64,000 nucleotides of DNA from Latrodectus hesperus (taxonomy: Eukaryota; Arthropoda; Arachnida; Araneae; Theridiidae), in contig CM075852.1 in the NCBI GenBank assembly GCA_037975125.1, positions 17,963,099 to 18,027,098 of the forward strand, given 5' to 3'. The first letter of the stretch is position 1; every line of letters starts with the position of its first letter. The translations under genes and the position numbers were made by a program. Positions 12,412 to 27,199 of the stretch are shown here, piece by piece. Below the pieces are notes generated by a model. It was not told the DNA's origin. It worked only from the letters and a program-made list of their open reading frames with translations, and did not search any database.

Positions 12412-13932
12412 CCCTCACTTCCAAAAGTTAAGCACGGAGAGGAAAATGTTAATTTCCGGAAGTCAATCAGAATTGAAGTGGATGCAAATCGCTGCAGAGG
12501 TAGGTAAAAGTATGCAAATATGTTAGGTAATAACCAATCGCGATTTCATGTCAAGAAACATGCAAAAAGGGCAGTCTTATCAGACACCAGCTTTATGAAG
12601 GGTTACAGAAGTTGATTCTAAGTGCTGATAGGAGGTGTTTTAAACTTCCGTACAATTTGTTTTCAAGACATACGTGTTTCTATGACTTCCAGAAAATGAA
12701 TGGAAGATTATGAGCGCTGGCGTGCTGTGGGGTGCATTGAAGCAGGACAGTCGATTTCAGATGTTGCTCTTTTCATAGGCGTTCATCATTCTGTAATTTC
12801 ACATTTATGGAAAAAAATTCCAGACCTCACAGACAGTTGTCCGAAGGCCCGTAGCCGGTCCCCAAAGGGTTACAAACACGGTGGAAGATCGATATATTGC
12901 GATTTTAGCCAAACAGAATCACAGAGAGACATTCACACGTGTGATATCTATGGTTACAGCGTCCATTGGTAAGGTGATGTCTGCAGCTACTGTACGCCGA
13001 AGATTTTATATGAGTGGACTGTACGCCCGAGTACCTCGAGTTTGTGTTTGTCTATCCGTCCAATCAAGAGGGGCACGATTAAACTGGTGCCGGGAACATG
13101 TAAATTGGACTGTGTCTGACTAGGGCAATGTCATGTTTACTAATGAGTCAAGAATTTCTCTGGAGCCAGATGACAAGCGTATAAGGATATGGAGTGAACA
13201 AGGAACACGCAATCACCAAACATCACACATTCCGAGGCGGAAGCACTATGATGTGGTCAGGGATTTCATTAAGATACCCCACCGACCTGCACATCCTTAA
13301 ACGGGGTTCTGTGATGGCTGTTCGGTATCGAAATGAAGACTTAGATTCTATTGTGAGATTGTACGCTGCAGTAGTTGGCCCAACTTTTGTTTTAATGGAC
13401 GATAACGCACGTCCCCATAGAGCTGACATCGTCGATGACTAACTGGAGAGTGAAGGGATTGCGCGTATGGCATGGCTAGCATAATCACCCGACCTTAATC
13501 CCATTGAAAATCACTGAGATGCTCTCAGCCGTGCTGTATCTTCACGTTTCCCATCTTATTGAGCTGGAAACTGCTCTACAAGAAGAATGGCTATTGCTTA
13601 ATTCTGCGGTGGTTGACCACCTAATTGAAAGCATGGTTACAATGTGTAAACTTTGTATACATATGAGGGGGGATCACATAGCCTATTAATTTTTCATTTT
13701 ATGCTGTTTATTTTCACTTTATACATAATTCTATTTAAATCTCCAGTATGTCATTATCTAATAACTTACAAAAAATTAATATTGTTTTCATTTTTGTATA
13801 TAATTATTGATTTTATTTTATGCGTAAATATATATGCTACTTTCTTGCCGAATTTTGTGTCAAACAAAGCAATATTTGTTGATTTTTTTTTTTGAATTTT
13901 ACATCTTCCTGCTTTACTTTTGGAAGTGAGTG
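12412..13932 (+). mobile_element. Tc1-like DNA transposon, second family, dead
   Basis: Ends CCCTCACTTCCAAAAGTTAA and, read inward from the right end, CACTCACTTCCAAAAGTAAA are inverted repeats with two differences. TA flanks both sides (12410-12411 and 13933-13934). About 1.52 kb long, with one decayed transposase. The terminal repeats share nothing obvious with the CACTACTGG-ended elements elsewhere in the window, so this is a separate family. Confidence 0.85.
12700..13689 (+). pseudogene. Tc1-like transposase (DD34E), first Asp replaced
   Basis: The N-terminus has an HTH block (GQSISDVALFIGVHHSVISH) in one frame. From about 12881 a second frame carries the second HTH region (VMSAATVRRRFYMSGLYAR) and runs through a TAG at 13121 into VMFTNESRI, where the first catalytic Asp is Asn (AAT, 13142-13144). 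The block VLMDDNARPHRA keeps the second Asp, and 34 residues later SPDLNPIEN keeps the Glu, so the family is DD34E. A further frame change leads to the end at 13689 with LCIHMRGDHIAY, a Tc1-type C-terminus. A start a few codons upstream at 12682 is possible. Confidence 0.85.
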
Positions 13933-14247
13933 TATATCCTTTTTTCATAATTCCCTATAATCCCCCTTTTTGTTGAATTACTTTTGTAAGAATTTTAAAT
14001 TCTATTATGCTTACTGTATTATTTAATTAATTGATGTATGTTACTTCATTTTATGCAAATGATTAATTGTCATTGGTGTGTACAGTAAAAAGTTTAATAG
14101 AATCTGAATTGTTAATAATAATGAAATAATTAATGAATTTCTAACGGAATGAAGACATACCGAGGTTAAATCATTTCGTCATTGTTTAATTCACTACTGC
14201 TGCAAAAACCATTTTATTCAATAATAGTAGAATTGAATTATGTGATT

Positions 14248-14257
14248 TATATATATA

Positions 14258-14340
<83 letters not shown>
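14248..14340. repeat. (AT)n microsatellite, interrupted
   Basis: About 90 bp of AT repeat with a few interruptions (AATATATAA, ATACAT). Confidence 0.95.
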
Positions 14341-14344
<4 letters not shown>

Positions 14345-14642
14345 ACATTGTAATACGATATATTATGTTTAATATGTCATATAATTGTAGAGTTCAATTT
14401 TTGAATTTAAAATAATTTTCCAATGCTTTAATCTCAAAAAATTATGACTGAAAATTATTTTTTTATTTATATTGATATACATTAGAACAGTTATATTCAT
14501 TTATTACCAGAATATTATATACCAGAATAGTAATATTCAGTTATAAAGCTTCATGCTCCTCCAGAGAAATTTTGTGAGACCGTTAAATAATTTTGAATAA
14601 TATTGCTTTGGGTGGTTGGTGTTCAGTCCATTTGAAGTCAAG

Positions 14643-14840
14643 TCAAATTACTCCATGTGAAAAAATCACGGCCTTAGCAGTGTGTGCAATTAAGGCATCA
14701 TAGATATTTCCCTGAAGGAGAACTTCATTTGTGATGGCCGGGAAGTTCCTACATGTTTTGTAAGTTCTGGTGCCGTCTGTATTTATAATCATTCCACAGA
14801 AATGTTGGTATAATATTTCTTTATATAAGGACATTGAATT
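14643..14840 (-). pseudogene. probable non-LTR ORF2 C-terminus
   Basis: The minus-strand frame reads ...TYKTCRNFPAITNEVLLQG then ALIAHTAKAVIFSHGVI and a stop. This resembles the cysteine-containing segment and the AxAVxxxxGxI ending of arthropod ORF2 proteins, the same ending type as the fragment at 11483 but a different family. The rest of the element is not visible, so the call rests on a short match. Confidence 0.45.
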
Positions 14841-16690
14841 TATTGTTATAAAGATACCAATTATAGAGTTTTTTAAACACAGACTTCTGTGTAATGAAAA
14901 ATAAAACTATAAAATAAATAAATAAATAAATTAAACATCGGAAAGTTGTCCAATTTAAAATAAATAGTGCTGCCATCTATTAGATGTTGGGTAAACTATC
15001 TTCAAGAAATTGCAAAAAATTATTTAATAAATTAATACAAATAACAAAAAATAAATAAATAAATATAAAAAATAAAAAATTTTTATCAGTAAATAGATAA
15101 CTTTTCTAGTGAAAAACATCATTTTATTTAAGTGTAAAAAATTAAAAAAAAATTCAGTGTTTCAAGAATTTTATATAAAATTCTAAATTTTTAAGGATTT
15201 TATTGGAGATGAAAATGCAACAAAATATTTATATAACCTTATGAATTCTTTGTTATAGTCTTTTACATAAATATATACATCACCTTGTTCTTATTAAAAA
15301 ATACTTTTCGAAATTTCTCTTTTGTGTATTTGTTATTAATTGTCAAAGCCTCTATATAAAATTACATATTTAAAAATTATACCAGTATTTGTTTATTTTT
15401 TGTTTTAAATAATACATACATGCATATATATTACGAGTATACATAAATACATTTCTTAAATACTTTATTTTAGCTTTAAATACAGCTGTAAATAGTAACA
15501 ACTGCAAAAAAAACTAGATTTTGTAAATAAATGAAACTGAAGAGAGAGATATTCATCTATAACCTTTTTTAAAGTTTTTCTGAAGTCATACTTAGCTGTA
15601 TAGATGTTTGTTTCATTATATATATTATCCTCATTTCAGAAATTTGATTAAAAATATTTTTGTCATTTATTTTGAAAGTAATTTGTTATTTTATAATGTG
15701 TTTTAAAGAGGAATAATGTTAATATTACGTTAAAATTATTTGGACAGATTTTAATAAAATTTATGACGCGAGTAATGTTTTTATTAATTATAGTTAAACA
15801 AAAAAACATTTATAAAAATGTTTTTAAAAAATATCATGCTAAAGACTAAAGATATAAATATCATAAACAAGAATAGTTTATTAATTATGCCTATTAGATT
15901 TGATTAAATTCATTCAATAAACAATTAAAATAATTTTGGATTTCAAAATCTGACTTACTCTTGCCAAAACATATGTGTAAAAGATATGAGATTAAAAACA
16001 ATGATACATGAAAGTACTCTTTTCTATAATGATTATTTATAAGATTATTATCATTTTTTGTAATTGAGGGAGTAATAAAGAACAAAAATTGAGCTTATTT
16101 TTAACCAATAAAATGGTGATTATCAGAATATATAAATACAAAAGAATTTGCCATGCTTTAGTTAAGTACATATTTTAAACTTTTATTCCAATTATAGGTT
16201 TTATTACTTAATTAATTCTACTATTTTTAATGGTTTGAAATCAAATGCCTGAATTTAATTTTATTATATTAATTGAAATTTGATAAATTATTGAAATATA
16301 TAAAGCCACAAACAAAGAGCAAATTAAATTAATTAATTAAAAATAAATTATTACCATGATTTTAAATAAAATAAATTGATGGAACATAAGAGTACAAATA
16401 TTATATTAGAAGTACTTAGATATGTGATCTATTTTGATTTCAGAATTAATTCCGTAAAAATTTTATGCAATAAAAAACTGAAGTTTACAATCATTCTGTT
16501 ATAAAATATTGCACTTGTAATCTGCATGTGAATAATTTATTAATCAAATATATTTAATCCTTTTTATTGAAGATAAAAACTGGAAAAATTTGAACGCTTA
16601 TTATAATAAATGATTTTAAACATTATTGCATTAATTTGCTTTTGTATTCTAAAATATTAATTTGCGTTTTCCATATTTGCTTATATCATT
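14841..16690. other. very AT-rich stretch, nothing recognised
   Basis: Long low-complexity AT sequence with short (AAAT)n and (AATTA)n runs; no gene or RNA seen. Confidence 0.5.
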
Positions 16691-16694
16691 GTAC

Positions 16695-16937
16695 AAATGC
16701 CGCAGTGGCCTGGTTGGTTAACACGTCGTTCTCATTATCGGAAGATAGTAAGTTCGAATACTGGCTTAACCGAAGATCCGTCGGACTCACTAAGGTCAGC
16801 AAGAGTATGTTAAAAGTGGGAGTGGATACAATGTCCTCCAAGAGTAATGATATTTCTGGAGGTGGCAGAGGGTCTTCTGCTGGGCCCTTGCTTCAAAATT
16901 ACAAACACTCCACCCTGCTGTTTTTTATTAACTGGTA
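16695..16937 (+). mobile_element. tRNA-like head of a SINE or composite repeat
   Basis: GCAGTGGCCTGGTTGGTTAA fits a tRNA box A and AAGTTCGAATACTGGC a box B, about 45 bp apart. A non-tRNA body follows (16770-16937) and leads straight into the 101-bp tandem array. It is too altered for a working tRNA. No target-site duplication was found. Confidence 0.6.
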
Positions 16938-17565
16938 GAGCCGAACTGAGGGCTAGGTACAGGGTATCATGCTGGAGCAACAAAAACACTATTACACAAG
17001 CCCTACTCTTTAACATCATTGGTTGCACTCCTTTTACAGACGAATTCCTTAGGTTTGGTGCAGGGTACCATGCTGGAGCAACAACAACATTATTACACAA
17101 GCCCAACTATTTAACATCATTGGTTGCACTCCTTTTACAGACGAATTCCTTAGGTTTGGTACAGGGTACCATGCTGGAGCAACAACAACATTATTACACA
17201 AGCCCTACTATTTAACATCATTGGTTGCACTCCTTTTACAGACGAATTCCTTAGGTTTGGTACAGGGTACCATGCTGGAGCAACAAAAACATTATTACAC
17301 AAGCCCTACAATTTAACATCATTGGTCGCACTCCTTTTACAGACGAATTCCTTAGGTTTGGTACAGAGTACCATGCTGGAGCAACAACAACATTATTACA
17401 CAAGTCCTACAATTTAACAACATTGGTCGCACTCCTTTTACACACGAATTCCTTAGGTTTGGTACAGGGTACCATGCTGGAGCAACAACAACATTATTAC
17501 TCAAGCCCTACTATTTAACATCATTGGTCGCACTCCTTTTACAGACGAATTCCTTAGGTTTGTAT
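16938..17565 (+). repeat. tandem array of a 101-bp unit, about six copies
   Basis: The landmark CGAATTCCTTAGG recurs at 17041, 17142, 17243, 17344, 17445 and 17546, exactly 101 bp apart each time. Each unit contains CAGGGTACCATGCTGGAGCA and ACAAGCCCTACTATTTAAC-type segments. Units differ by only a few bases and no indel breaks the period, so amplification is recent or maintained by exchange. The period is not a multiple of three, so it is not a protein repeat. Confidence 0.95.
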
Positions 17566-18039
17566 TGAATAAAAACCATCGCCAAAATACACCGAACATG
17601 GTTACAATTTACGTTGCAGCCACGAAATCGGTTAGACTTACTCCGGATTTCCTCTTTTACGACATGTGGACATGATTCACTGTCTATGTAAAGTCCAACC
17701 GGAAGACAAGAGCTCAGATGCTGTTAAAATGCCTATATACAGACTTATGCTGTCACGTCGTCCATCGTGTCAAAAGACGATCTTCTGCTAAATCAAGTAT
17801 CGAAAACGCTCCCTACTGATTACGCGTATAACGTTTTCACACCATTAGATAACCACAGCTGTAAGTATGCTAAGAGAAATATTTTTCTATTAGAAATTCA
17901 TAATGTCTACCTGAAAGTTCTATTCCATTGATCAATGTTGTTAAAACCATCTTAGAGGAAAATCTTTTTCTGACAACATCGAAAATCGCAGAAAGCTTAT
18001 TTTAGCAGCTCGCAAACTATTTCCGACCATATCCACATA
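17566..18039. other. less AT-rich unassigned stretch
   Basis: Sequence of more balanced composition just after the 101-bp array. It may be the rest of the same repeat. No open frame or RNA is recognisable. Confidence 0.35.
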
Positions 18040-19369
18040 TTCGGAAAATAGAATTGGTATAGTAATATTCATTTAGTAAACAATCACATTCTAAAAATAA
18101 TGGTGATATTCATTTTATTATAAAAAATACATTTTTAGAAAAAAATGAGCTTTTGTATAATGCGCCCAATTGACTCAAATGAATTCTAATAGGTTTCAGC
18201 AAAAAGGGAACTATATCTCATACAAAAAGTTATTTACGTATTCACATAAATTACTGCAATTTAACTCATAGTATAAAATTTTATTTCTCCGTGGTAAATG
18301 TTCAATTTTCCCATAGACATTATATTCACATGCACAATCCCAAATGACACTAGTGACATCAGATTCCGATGTACATGGATTTCAAAATTCCTCAATAGCT
18401 TGAGAAATTCTGAATCTATGCACAAGCGAATGGTTTAATTTCGTAATAAATCACATTCTAAGACTAACTGTCATATTCGTTTTAGTATAAAAAATAATTT
18501 TTTTAGAAAAATATGAGTTTTTGTATAAGGTGCCCTAATGACTCAAATGAATTCTAAAAAGTTTTAGCAAAAAAAAGAACTATATTTCACATAAAAACTT
18601 ATAAACATTTAACAAAAATTACTGGAATTTAAATCATGGTTTAAAATTTAATTTCTTTGTGTTAAAATTTAGAATTTTCCATGGACATTATATTCACATC
18701 CACAGGACCAAATGACAAAAGTGACTTCAGCTACCGTACATGGATGATTTCCGTACAAGACTTCCGTACATGTACATGGATTTATAAAAATTCCCCAATA
18801 GCTTGAGAAATTCTGAATCTATGCACAAGCGAATAGTTTTATTTCGTAATAAATCAAATTCTAAGACTAACTGTCATATTCATATTTTTATAAGAAATAC
18901 ATCTTAGGAGGAAAATGAGTTTTTGTATTCTGCGCCCTTGTGACACAAGTGACTTCTCTTTCCTGCTTACATTGTTTTCTAAAGTCCCCAAAATCTTAGG
19001 AACTACCCAATGAATAGACAAATAAATAGTTTCATTTAGAATTACATCACATTCTAAGAAAAACTGTAGCATTTTTTTATTACAAAAAATATATTTCAGG
19101 AATAAAATGAGTTTTTTGTATAGTTCACCCATATGGTACGTGTGACTTACGATTCCCGCTTACATTTATTTCAAAATATCGTTATATCTTAAGAAATACC
19201 CAGAGAATACACAAACAAACGGTTTCATTTAGTATAGAATCACATTCTAAAAATAATTATGGTATTCATTTTATTATAAAATTAAATTTTTAGAAAAAAA
19301 ATGAATTTTTGTATAATACGCTCAATAGACTCAAGTGAATTCTAATAAATTTCAACAAAAAAGGAACTA

Positions 19370-20110
19370 CACTACTGGCCATAAAAATTGCTACACCAAG
19401 AAGGAATGAAAATAACAGAGCGATATTTATGGGACACATACATTATAGTGGAAAGAACAAGTGATTAGATTTACACGAAATTAGGATGCATAGATCTTGA
19501 GAAATCAGTACCCAGAGCAGCCACCTCTGGCTGCAATAACAGCATTTATCCGCATAGGCATGGAGTCAAACAGAGATTGTATGGCATGTACGGGGATCTC
19601 AGTCCATGCAGTTTCAACATGCGATCTCTTGTGACCATGCGGATAAGATGTCTGTCTTCTCTGCTGTTAATGATGGGGAGTCGCTGAGATCCTGCATGAC
19701 GTTCCATTTGATTGTCCTGAACCCATCGATTCCATATTCTGCTAACAGTCATGGGGTCTAGACCGACGCGAGCAGCAATATTGCGGTACGATAAACCGCA
19801 ATACTGGTAGGCTATAAGCCTTCCTCGATCAAAGTCAGACACGTGCTGACAGGCATTTCTTCTTTTTACACAAGGCATTACAACGACTTTCTTTGCCGAA
19901 AACAACGTTGAAACGGAAATTGAGTATGAGAAAACTGCTGTCAAATCTCTGGTTTTATATACATTGTAGATGTCGCTACTAACGCCTGCTTTCTATGAAT
20001 GCGCTGAAAATCTAATCATTTGCATATCACAGCAAGTTCTACCTGTCATGCAAATTTCACATGTGTGGTGTGCCGCTTTCCTGGTGTAGCAATTTTAATG
20101 GCCAGTAGTG
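19370..20110 (-). mobile_element. 741-bp internally deleted Tc1 element
   Basis: Ends CACTACTGGCCATAAAAATT and (right end, inward) CACTACTGGCCATTAAAATT, flanked by TA (19368-19369, 20111-20112). Same family as 23407-24812 and 28703-30100 but with the middle of the gene missing. Unoccupied paralogous sites exist in neighbouring satellite units: GGAACTATATCTCA at 18209 and GAACTATATTTCA at 18579 show the site without the element. Confidence 0.92.
19505..19878 (-). pseudogene. Tc1 transposase with large internal deletion
   Basis: The frame starts with MPCVKRRNACQHVSDFDRGR (start codon at 19876-19878) and holds the first HTH (LSYRNIAARVGLDPMTVSRI), then at about 19620-19626 jumps to sequence that in the full copies encodes the last part of the protein, in a shifted frame (PYMPYNLCLTPC). 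About 650 bp are missing compared with the copy at 28838-29868, including all catalytic residues. Such a product could at most bind DNA. An upstream ATG at 19944 extends the frame, but sister copies favour the MP.VRR start. Confidence 0.85.
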
Positions 20111-20710
20111 TATATCTCACACAAAAAATTATTCACGTATTCACATAAAAGTATGTAATTAGACTCATCTTATAACATTTAATTTTTCTGTGGTAATATT
20201 GTAAGTTTCCCCTCTACATGGTGTTCACAAGGACAAGACAAAATGACACAAGTGACTTCAGATTCCGATGTACATTGATTCCAAAAATTTCCCCAATATC
20301 TTAAGATAATCTCCATCTATTCACAAATGAATGATTTCATTTAGTATTAAATCACATTCTAAGACTAACTGTAGTAATCACTTTATGATAAAAAAAAAAT
20401 ATATTTTAGGAGAAAAATGTGTTTTTGTATAGTGCGCCCATATGGTACGTGTGACTTCTGATTCCCACTTACATTGATTTCAAAAGTCTCTAATATCTTA
20501 GGAAATACCCAAATTACAGACAAACGAATGGTTTACTTCGTTTGTCTGTAATTTGTATGCATCACATTTCAAGACTAACCGTGCTACTTATTTTATTATA
20601 AAAAATATCTTTTAAGAGAAAAAAGAGTTTTTGTATACTGCGCCCTCAAAGCAGGCTAGGCTTGCCCGAAGGTTGCTAATACGCAGTCAAATACGATATA
20701 TTGATTCCTA

Positions 20711-23406
<2,696 letters not shown>

Positions 23407-24812
23407 TACTACTGGCCATTAAAATTGCTACACCAAGAAGGAATGCAAATAAAAGAACGATATTTATTGGACACATACATTATAGTGGAAAGAACAAGTG
23501 ATTAGATATACAGGAAATTAAGATGTATAGATCTTGAGAAATCAGTACCCAGAGCAGCCACCTCTGGCTGCAATAACAGCATTTATCCGGCTAGGCATGG
23601 AGTCAAACAGAGATTGTATGGCATGTACTGGGATTTCAGTCCATGCAGCTTCAACACTATGCCACAGTTCATCGACAGTAGTGAATGGTGAGTGATGGCG
23701 TGCCAATCGCTCGGCAACCATTGACCATACGTTCTCAATAGATGACAGATCAGGAGAACATGCTGGCCAGGGTAACAGTCGAACCTGTTCTGTATCAAGG
23801 AAGTTCAGAACAGTTCGGGCAACATGCAGTCGTGAATTATCCTGTTTAAAAAAGCATTAGGGAGGCCTCGCAGATAGAGCAGAGCCGCTGGGCTTAACAC
23901 ATCGGAAATGTAACGCTTCCTGTTCAAAGTGCCGGTAATGCGAACAAGAGGTGATCGACACGTGTATCCAATGTCACCCCATACGATCACTCCAGCAGAT
24001 GGGCCAGTATGGCGATGTTCAATGCAAGCTGGCAATGCGCATTCTCCACGATGCCTCCAAACACGGATGCGGCCATCATGGTCCTGTATACGGAATCGAG
24101 ATTCATCTTCAAACATGACGTGATGCCATTTCCTCGTCCAGGTTCGTCGCTGATCACACCATTGAAGGCGCTCCTGTCTGTGACGCAGCGTCAATGGTAG
24201 CCGGAGCCATGGTCGCTATGCAGAGAATCCATGCTGCTGCAAACGTCGTCGAACTGTTCGAGCAGAAACTTGTTGCCTTGCAAATGACTCCATTTCTCGA
24301 CTCAGGATTCGTGACGTGGCTGTACGATCCTTTGTGACCATGCGGATATGATGTCTGTCTTCTCTGCTGTTAGTGATGGGGGGTCGCTGAGATCCTGAAT
24401 GACGTTCCGTATGATTGTCCTGAACCCATCGATTGCATATTCTGCTAACAGTCATGGGGTTTCGACCGACGCGAGCTGCAATATTGCGATACGATAAACC
24501 GCAATCCCGGCAGGCTATAATCCTTCCTCGATCAAAGTCAGACACGTGCTGATAGCATTTCTTCTTCTTACACGAGGCATTACAACAACTTTCTTTGCCG
24601 AAAACAACGTTGAAACGGAAATTGAGTATGAGAAAACTGCTGTCAAATCTCTGGTTTTATACACATTGTAGATGTCGCTACTGTCGCCTGCTTTGTATGA
24701 ATGCGCTGAAAATCTAATCATTTGCATATCACAGCAAGTTCTACCTGTCATGCAAATTTCACGTGTGTGGTGTGCCGCTTTCCTGGTGTAGAAATTTTAA
24801 TGGTCAGTAGTG
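23407..24812 (-). mobile_element. Tc1-like DNA transposon, near full length
   Basis: The left end TACTACTGGCCATTAAAATT (first base changed from C) and the right end CCATTAAAATTTCTACACCA (inward, after CACTACTGA) are inverted repeats. TA flanks at 23405-23406 and 24813-24814. 1406 bp. Same family as 28703-30100. Confidence 0.9.
23542..24580 (-). pseudogene. Tc1-like transposase (DD34E), several lesions
   Basis: The start at 24578-24580 gives MPRVRRRNA. A one-base deletion near 24552 (GATAGCATT, where the sister copy has GATAGGCATT) shifts the frame into VSDFDRGRIIACRDCGLSYR. HTH block LSYRNIAARVGRNPMTVSRI, second HTH SARTVRRRLQQHGFSA, then TAG at 24216 where the sister copy has an Arg codon. 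The first catalytic block MFEDESRFRI is intact. Near 23845 a frameshift disrupts the QQDNARPH block of the second Asp. The C-terminus ends GGCSGY with a stop at 23542-23544. About 346 codons if intact, usual for Tc1. Confidence 0.88.
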
Positions 24813-24975
24813 TAGAAAGATCAGTTTTAGTTGTTATTGAAACTTTGTGAAATTATATTATCCATTGTCCCAAATAAAAATATAACGCTTGTATATTTTT
24901 TTCTGAGGCTATACTGTAGCCTTACACTCGTGAGAAAATTCCTGCTGAAGCGTTTTCATTTTAGAGGATTCCTTT

Positions 24976-25051
24976 GTCCAAAATATTGTGCCCGGCACCT
25001 GACTGACCTTTCTTTGAAGGTCAGTCAGGTGTCGGGCACAATATTTTGGAC
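24976..25051. repeat. 35-bp inverted repeat with 6-bp loop
   Basis: Arms 24976-25010 and 25017-25051 pair over 35 bp with one mismatch, around the loop TCTTTG. The arms start GTCCAAAATATTGTGCCC and contain CACCTGACTGACC. The GC content of the arms is well above the surroundings. Unrelated to the nearby Tc1 ends. It could be a tiny foldback element or a hairpin RNA; neither is shown. Confidence 0.9.
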
Positions 25052-27038
25052 TTATATACTTTTTTAAAAAAATGGCAAGTGATATTCTACCTAAGCTTTA
25101 GTTTCGAGTTTTGAAAAAAGCAATTTAGCTAATTAATTTTGGCTATTAATAAATTTAAATGAACAAAAAATTATATTTATCCATTAAGGAGAGCATAAAA
25201 TTGTTTTTCAGCTGGGACTATCAAAAAAGCATAAAAAATCCACCATAAAATAATTTAAAAATAACTGCTATTCTTTATACTTCATATTATTCATTAAATT
25301 TATATGAAAGCACAGAGAAATTTCTTCATTTTAAATTACTCTAACAGATTATTATTTTTTTTTGCTTTTTAAAAATTATACAAAAGCATGCAAAGTATGT
25401 ATTTTAATGGGTACCACTTTTATTTGGATGTACAATTCATTTTATCCAACTGCTAAATACATGCAACATTACATAGGGTAGTAAAGTAGAAAGTTCTGAG
25501 ACCCTGCATCTGTTAAGAAATACACATGCTGCTATGTGTACTCATAGCAAACCCACACAAAATGAAGGATGCTACTATTATTGTGCTGAAGGACATAACA
25601 CAGAAAACACTTAATGCATTTCACATGTATAACTGCTGTCACATTTCTCATATGGATTAATGATATTAATTTGCTAAATGCAGTTTATAAGAAAATAAAA
25701 TTATTCTTAACGAGGTTTTTACTTGTATCTTATAGGACACGAAAAGTTTTTCATACATTGATTTTCAATTAAATTACCAATGAAAATGACATTAAGGAAG
25801 TTGCATTAATTTAAAAATATCCATGTTATAAATAGCTGTAATAGGTTATAAAGTTGGTTATGTTTAGATAATTATCCTATAGTAAATTCCTTTTCACAGT
25901 TTGAATAGGAGTACAGTCCATCTGCGAATTAATAAGTGTTATGCACATAAAACCCATCTAAGATTTGAACAGTGTGTAAGTACGTAAGTCCGAAGACAAC
26001 AGTGCAAGTTCATGCAGATACAATGGCACCAAATAAAAAATGCGCAAAGCATAATTCTATGTAGAATTTAAAATAATACATTCCATCGAGAAACTGAAAA
26101 TAAAATTGGCCATTCCTTATTCAGTGTAAATTATTTACTGTTGCAATAGCAATAACTTGTGGTAGATAATGTCTTTCTTATGATATCATTTTAATGTGAT
26201 ATCTTGCTGTTATTATGCATATAAAGAAAATTCCTTCCTATATTATATTAAATAATGGTTAAAATAACTACTCAGAAGAATAGCAATTTCAAATTAACAG
26301 TTCAATTTTGTTTCTGTCAAATATTTTTTATTAATGTTAAAACAAGTTTCCGACATTTTATGAACATTCACAATCTTTTATGAGTGCTTAGAATGTTAAT
26401 ATTAAGTCTTTATATGTGATCAATGTCTTTCTTACACCATTAGAGAACTTTTTAATTATGTTTTGGTTTAAACATTATAATTTTTAAGTTACTAATTTGA
26501 AGTAGAAAAGTTTTTAAGGTACATTTCAAAATCGCAAAATAAAATTAGTCTTTTTGTAATAAACTTAACCAGTACCAGTCTTGATATCATGGTAAACATA
26601 CATGCATGATTAAGTATTAATGTTAAATGTTAAGTGGGTGCATATTAAAAATGTCTTAAAAATATTGTCTTTTCTCAAACATTACTATAAAAAAACTTCT
26701 TTTCTATAATTGAACTTTAAAAAATCGCAGTTATTTTTGTGTAAAATTGTTTGTTTCTTTCTTATAAATGCAACATATAATGTGTGTGTGTAAAATTATA
26801 GTTGAATAAAGCTTATGTGGAAATATAAATATTTTAATACAACATAACGTTGATAAATATTTTACTATAATAATTTTTTAAATCCAAGTTGATAGCAATA
26901 ACTTGTGGTAGTAGTGGTATATAATATTTTAAATCCAACATTATTTAAATCTTTTTTAAAAATTATTTTAATCATTTATAATATTTTAAATCCAACATTA
27001 TTTACTTTTTTATTTTTATGAAATGTATATTTCTTTGA
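25052..27038. other. AT-rich stretch, nothing recognised
   Basis: Short echoes such as ATAACTTGTGGTAG (26153 and 26898) and AAATCCAACATTATTTA (26931 and 26989) suggest old local duplications. No gene seen. Confidence 0.45.
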
Positions 27039-27195
27039 ATGCTGATTAGCGCAGTAGTTAGTGTACCTAACTTTGAAGCAATAGGTCCCCGGTTAAATTT
27101 CTGGTTCAGGCATAATGTTCCTTTCTCCCTCCACATTTGTTTTGCTATGTTTTCACTTTTATGGGCAAAGATGGCGCACCAACTGGGTACCCCAC
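27039..27195 (+). mobile_element. tRNA-derived SINE head, eroded
   Basis: GCTGATTAGCGCAGTAGTTA looks like a tRNA 5' half with box A, and CCCCGGTTAAATTTCTGG like a degraded box B, about 50 bp apart. The tail is not defined and no target-site duplication was found. Confidence 0.55.
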
Positions 27196-27199
27196 TATA

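Larger units (their letters stand above)
18040..20645. repeat. degenerate tandem satellite with long and short units
   Basis: A landmark like AAATGAGTTTTTGTATA plus TGCGCCC recurs near 18143, 18512, 18913, 19105, 19300, 20416 and 20620. Spacing is about 370-400 bp between the first three and after removing the inserted Tc1 element (19300 to 20416), and about 190-205 bp elsewhere, as if the short units lost half of a long unit. Each long unit also holds GGACATTATATTCACA-like and GACTTCAGATTCCGATGTAC-like segments. Confidence 0.8.

Noticed and set aside
16938..17565. CRISPR-like array
   Set aside because: Units are contiguous 101-bp tandem copies with no unique spacers, and the genome is eukaryotic.
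24976..25051. Rho-independent terminator
   Set aside because: No T-run follows, no bacterial gene is near, and the stem is far too long.
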